Shown here: one piece after another, positions 60,632-64,000 of the stretch
Position numbering within the stretch: the stretch's first letter is position 1
Layout: each line of letters begins with the position of its first letter
Source of the DNA: Pontitalea aquivivens
Lineage (GTDB): Bacteria; Pseudomonadota; Alphaproteobacteria; Rhodobacterales; Rhodobacteraceae
NCBI RefSeq assembly: GCF_046507575.1
Contig: NZ_JBKFEY010000009.1
Location: forward strand, 52,146 to 116,145
DNA: 64,000 bases
Direction: 5' to 3'
Notes under the pieces: model-generated
What the model was told of the DNA's origin: nothing
Database searches by the model: none
Seen by the model: the letters and a program-made list of their open reading frames with translations, nothing else
Translations under genes and position numbers: made by a program

Positions 60632-62026
60632 TTACAGCTGATAGGTCGGGTCAAAGATCTTCATGTCGATCTTCAGCCCGATGGTGGCAACATCCTGCAG
60701 GAACCGCGGACGGATGCCGGTTGCGCGGAATTCGCCGATCACGCGGCCATCTTCTTCCACGCCCAGCCGGTTGAATTTCATGATTTCCTGCAGCTGGATC
60801 ACCTCGCCCTCCATCCCGGTCAGTTCCGCGATCGAGGTGACCCGCCGCGTCCCATCACGCATCCGCGACAGCTGCACGATCAGATGGATGGCCGAGGCGA
60901 TCTGCGAACGGATGGAAAGCTGCGACATCGGCATCCCCGCCATGCCCACCATCTGTTCCATCCGCGACAGCGCATCGCGCGGGTTGTTCGCGTGGATCGT
61001 GGTCATCGACCCTTCGTGGCCCGTGTTCATCGCCTGCAGCATGTCAAAGGCCTCGCCGCCGCGGACCTCGCCCACAATGATCCGGTCGGGGCGCATCCGC
61101 AGCGCGTTCTTCACCAGATCGCGCTGGGTGATCTCATTGCGGCCTTCCAGCGTGGGGGGGCGCGTTTCCAGGCGCACCACATGGGGCTGCTGCAGTTGCA
61201 GTTCGGCGGCGTCTTCGATCGTGACCAGACGTTCTTCATGCGGGATAAAGGATGACAGCGCGTTCAGCATCGTCGTCTTGCCCGAACCCGTGCCCCCCGA
61301 CACGACGATGGACACCTTGCCCTCGACCGCCATCGCCAGAAGCTGCGCCATTCCTTGCGGCAAGGCGCCATTGGCGACCAGTGTCGCCAGTTGGAACGGC
61401 CGCTTGGAAAATTTGCGGATCGACACCTGCGGCCCATCCACCGCCACCGGCCGGATCGCGGCATTCACCCGCGACCCATCGGGCAGGCGCGCATCGACCA
61501 GGGGCGAGGATTCGTCGACCCGCCGTCCGACGGCTGCCACGATCTTGTTGATGATGCGCAAAAGGTGCGCCTCATCCTTGAAGCGCACGCCGGTCTTTTC
61601 CAGCTTGCCGCGCCGTTCGATGTAAACGGTCTGCGGCCCCACCACCAGCACGTCGGAAATCGTGTCATCCTTCAGCAGCGGTTCGATCGGGCCAAGGCCC
61701 AGCATCTCATCGGCGATATCGGCCAGCAGATCTTCCAGTTCACGCGCATTCAGCGGCAGGCTCTGCATCCTGGCATAATCGCGCACCAAGGGACGCAATT
61801 CATTCAGGATTTCGGCATCCCCCATGGAATCAAGAACCGAAAGGTTGATCTTGTCCAGAAGGTAGCGGTGCAGGTTGACCCGTTCAGCAACCATGTCCGG
61901 CATCCCGGCATCGATGGCCTCGGCGGGCTTTTGCGGCACGGAACGCGCCAGATCGGCCGTTTCCACCGCCGCCCCCGGCGCGGGCGGTGCGGGCTTGTCG
62001 CTCGTGCGGAAAAATCGGCCGACCAT
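60632..62026 (-). CDS. tadA: TadA/CpaF, secretion ATPase of the Tad pilus
   Basis: 464 residues, GspE/VirB11-type ATPase. Walker A VVSGGTGSGKTTMLNALS (about 252-269), Asp box TIEDAAELQLQQPHVVRLETRP, Walker B region RPDRIIVGEVRGGEAFDML and His box NTGHEGSMTTIHANNP are all intact. The N-terminal 60 residues are a variable linker region. It powers assembly of Flp pili used for surface attachment. Followed by tadB and tadC. Confidence 0.94.
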   Translation of the reverse strand: MVGRFFRTSDKPAPPAPGAAVETADLARSVPQKPAEAIDAGMPDMVAERVNLHRYLLDKINLSVLDSMGDAEILNELRPLVRDYARMQSLPLNARELEDLLADIADEMLGLGPIEPLLKDDTISDVLVVGPQTVYIERRGKLEKTGVRFKDEAHLLRIINKIVAAVGRRVDESSPLVDARLPDGSRVNAAIRPVAVDGPQVSIRKFSKRPFQLATLVANGALPQGMAQLLAMAVEGKVSIVVSGGTGSGKTTMLNALSSFIPHEERLVTIEDAAELQLQQPHVVRLETRPPTLEGRNEITQRDLVKNALRMRPDRIIVGEVRGGEAFDMLQAMNTGHEGSMTTIHANNPRDALSRMEQMVGMAGMPMSQLSIRSQIASAIHLIVQLSRMRDGTRRVTSIAELTGMEGEVIQLQEIMKFNRLGVEEDGRVIGEFRATGIRPRFLQDVATIGLKIDMKIFDPTYQL

Positions 62027-62037
62027 CTGCTTCCCCC

Positions 62038-62607
62038 TTAATTCCTGACGATGACCCTGGTTCCGACCGCGACCTTGCCGAACAGTTCGATGACGTCGGC
62101 ATTGGACAGGCGAAAACAGCCCGAGGTTTCAAAGTTGCCCACGGACGGGGCATTGTTGGTGCCGTGAATACGATAGAGCGTGTCGCCGCCCGCGCGGTAC
62201 AGATACAGCGCCCGCGCACCCAGCGGGTTGTAGGGGCCGGGCGGCACATGGCCCGGCAACGACGGGTCACGCTTGCGCATTTCGGCCGGGGGGCGCCATT
62301 CGGGCCATTCGGCCTTGCGCCCGACATAGGTTTCGCCGGTCCAGGTGAACCCGTCGCGCCCGACGCTGATATCATAGCGCGCCGCCTTGCCCTTGCCCAA
62401 CACCACATGCAGGCTGCGCGCGGAATTGGAAATGACGATGGTGCCCGGCTTTTCACGGCTGTCGAAATCGACGATCTGCCGCGTCACCTGGCCATGATCG
62501 CGCGGAACCGATTTCAGCGCGCCCGGGTCCGCAAGGGCCGGCGCCGCGGCGATGGCAAGACCCGCGATCAGAACAAACCGGCGGCGAAGGGCGCGCGCGG
62601 GCATCAT
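62038..62607 (-). CDS. L,D-transpeptidase (YkuD family) inside the tad operon
   Basis: 189 residues. Signal peptide to about 26 (FVLIAGLAIAAAPALA), then a YkuD domain: YDISVGRDGFTWTGETYVG, GPYNPLGARALYLY, and the catalytic motif IHGTNN...ETSGCFRLSNADV with the nucleophilic Cys near 166. It would cross-link or tether peptidoglycan in the periplasm. It overlaps the cpaE stop by 4 bases and precedes tadA by 11 bases, so it is part of the pilus operon, an uncommon component that may remodel the wall for pilus passage (inference). Confidence 0.9.
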   Translation of the reverse strand: MMPARALRRRFVLIAGLAIAAAPALADPGALKSVPRDHGQVTRQIVDFDSREKPGTIVISNSARSLHVVLGKGKAARYDISVGRDGFTWTGETYVGRKAEWPEWRPPAEMRKRDPSLPGHVPPGPYNPLGARALYLYRAGGDTLYRIHGTNNAPSVGNFETSGCFRLSNADVIELFGKVAVGTRVIVRN

Positions 62608-63788
62608 TTCACCTCAACCCGTTCAGCCAGAAGCGTCGCTTGCGCGAACTTGCGCAGCGCCTTGACGAATTTGCCGCTGGAATTCACCTCGCTGGGCAGA
62701 ATGCCCCGGTCGATCGCATCGGCCAGATCCGCCTCATCCTCGGGCAGGAAATGAAAAGGTGTTTCGCCGAACAGCGCCTTCAGCTTGGCGGTCTTGAACC
62801 GGCCGCCGCCGAACAGCGTGCTTTTCTGCCTGTTCAACAGAACGTTGATCTGCTTGTCCGCCGCTGGCGTGCCGTGCAGCGAATTCAGGATTTCCAGCGT
62901 CTGGTTGATCGAAGGCAAGGTAATATCCGACACGATCGTGACCGAATTCACCGCCGCCAGCACATCCTGGCGCCAGTCCGTTTCATAATAGGGAATGTCC
63001 AGCACGGTATGCCCGTGCTGAAAGCTGACCGCATCCAGCAGGCGCAGGACAAGTTCGTAGCAGTTCAGATGCGTGACCGTGCCGCGGTGCCGGAAGGAAT
63101 AGACGTAAAAGCCGTTCGGATGGCGCTGTTCCAGCAGGCGCACGAATTCCGCATCGATCCGCGACGGCTGCGACAGCGCGCTTTCCAGCGCAAAGTTCGA
63201 CCGCAGGTTCAGATAATATCCGCAGGACCCGGTCGAAAAATCCAGATCGAACAGGGCGACCGACTGGTCCTGGCGGGCGGCCTTCTGGGCCAGGATATCG
63301 GCCAGCGAAATCGCAACCGAGGTCGCGCCCGCCCCGCCCACCGCCGAGATCACGGCGTGAACCCGGTTCTGGGTCTGCTTGTTCTGACGCACGCCCACCT
63401 GCAGCGCAGTCAGCAATTCATCGGGATGCAGGGGGTGGCGCAGCCAGTCGCTGACCTTCAGCTTCAGAAGCTTGCGGACCTGTTCGTCATTCAGCGCCTC
63501 GGACACGACAACGACGGGAACGGGTTCGAAATTCGACCGCACGGCAGCGATCTGTTCTAGCTGTTCTTCGCCGATCTGCCCGAAGTCAAAGACGATCACC
63601 GCCGGGGGCGCAAGGCCACCCGGCTTGCGCAGGGTATCGACCGGGGCCAGACGTGCGGCGAAATTCGGCAGCCGGTCCACCATGCGGGCAATTTCCTGCG
63701 CGGTGCTTTCCCCGGAATCCACCACAAGCACCTGGTTCTTGCGTGAATTCCGCGGCAATTGCGACAGATCGGTTTCGATTGCGTTCAT
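62604..63788 (-). CDS. cpaE: CpaE/TadZ, Tad pilus localisation ATPase
   Basis: 394 residues from ATG 63788; a GTG at 63803 would overlap the upstream stop and is less likely. An N-terminal receiver-like domain (about 15-130) is followed by a MinD/ParA-like domain with the deviant Walker A AVGGAGATSVA (about 150-160), in which the usual lysines are missing, as in TadZ/CpaE. LFDLDFSTGSCGYYL and HTVLDIPYYET follow. It positions the pilus machine at the pole. Next gene in the operon is the L,D-transpeptidase. Confidence 0.88.
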   Translation of the reverse strand: MNAIETDLSQLPRNSRKNQVLVVDSGESTAQEIARMVDRLPNFAARLAPVDTLRKPGGLAPPAVIVFDFGQIGEEQLEQIAAVRSNFEPVPVVVVSEALNDEQVRKLLKLKVSDWLRHPLHPDELLTALQVGVRQNKQTQNRVHAVISAVGGAGATSVAISLADILAQKAARQDQSVALFDLDFSTGSCGYYLNLRSNFALESALSQPSRIDAEFVRLLEQRHPNGFYVYSFRHRGTVTHLNCYELVLRLLDAVSFQHGHTVLDIPYYETDWRQDVLAAVNSVTIVSDITLPSINQTLEILNSLHGTPAADKQINVLLNRQKSTLFGGGRFKTAKLKALFGETPFHFLPEDEADLADAIDRGILPSEVNSSGKFVKALRKFAQATLLAERVEVK

Positions 63789-63792
63789 CTGC

Positions 63793-64000
63793 TTATCGCC
63801 CACTTTTCAAATCTTCACCCGTCACGGTCACGGGATTGGCCGGCACCTCGATCCCGCGGAATGCCGTGTCTGTTTCGAACACTTCACGAAACAGGGCACC
63901 GATCAGCGGCAGATCAAAGTAGAGGCCATCCGTTTCGACGGTTACGGTCACAACCGGGCCGCCGGGGCGGCCAACATAGCCAAGACCCGTGCGGGTATAG
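63793..64000 (-). CDS. TadE/TadG-like pilus protein, C-terminal fragment
   Basis: The last 68 residues are visible, ending at TAA 63793-63795; the N-terminus lies beyond the window. The sequence includes RTGLGYVGRPGGPVVTVTVET, LPLIGALFREVFE and VPANPVTVTGEDL, resembling the C-termini of TadE/TadG-type minor pilins. Five bases separate the stop from the cpaE start, so it is in the same operon. Confidence 0.6.
   Translation of the reverse strand, partial: YTRTGLGYVGRPGGPVVTVTVETDGLYFDLPLIGALFREVFETDTAFRGIEVPANPVTVTGEDLKSGR

Overview
The window is high-GC DNA, densely packed with short operons whose genes often overlap by 4 bases (ATGA or GTGA). It carries two TRAP transporters, a Tad pilus locus, a PabB-PabC fusion and many small catabolic clusters, each with its own regulator. 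This points to a free-living alphaproteobacterium of the Rhodobacteraceae (Paracoccus/Rhodobacter-like). That placement is an inference from gene content and style; no rRNA or other taxonomic marker is present.

Layout. 1-2458: 5' part of pstS (minus) behind a tandem Pho box, then a pabB-pabC fusion. 2476-10940: a GntR regulator divergent from a seven-gene operon (ICL/PEP-mutase lyase, isochorismatase-like amidase, flavoprotein, MmgE/PrpD, hydantoinase-like amidohydrolase, asparaginase-like protein, PuuE-type deacetylase). It looks like a pathway for a cyclic amide or imide that I cannot match to a described one. About 10945-11643: decayed IS5-family element. 11662-15128: PuuR-type regulator, gabT, gabD, with a clear inverted-repeat operator. 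15299-15508: truncated GNAT gene. 15647-19502: homogentisate pathway (fahA, hmgA, marR, maiA). 19920-24452: copper-handling group (Cys/His-rich small protein, broken multicopper oxidase, copper P-type ATPase, DUF411 protein, PepSY protein). 24669-28026: LysR regulator with DoxX, VOC dioxygenase-like protein and glutathionyl-hydroquinone reductase, a likely quinone or catechol stress operon. 28297-32338: TRAP transporter with an M24 peptidase. 32437-37514: TetR regulator and RND efflux pair. 37724-42151 (minus): IclR, thiolase, acyl-CoA ligase, PCC/DUF296 protein. 42342-46009: TRAP transporter and SDR.

46102-58678 is a hydroxyproline catabolic island. It has a GntR regulator, the DHDPS-family deaminase, a pyrroline-2-carboxylate reductase candidate, 2-oxoglutarate semialdehyde dehydrogenase, a four-gene amino-acid ABC transporter, a D-amino-acid dehydrogenase, 4-hydroxyproline epimerase, an aconitase-X-type cis-3-hydroxyproline dehydratase and a trans-3-hydroxyproline dehydratase-like racemase homologue. 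Together they would take trans-4-, trans-3- and cis-3-hydroxy-L-proline to 2-oxoglutarate or L-proline. Two palindrome types (TTGTCGACAA and TGTATAC/GTATACA) sit at its promoters.

58721-64000 (minus) is part of a Tad/Flp pilus locus: tadC, tadB, tadA/cpaF, an embedded L,D-transpeptidase, cpaE/tadZ and the C-terminus of a TadE/G-like protein. No tRNA, rRNA or CRISPR array was seen.
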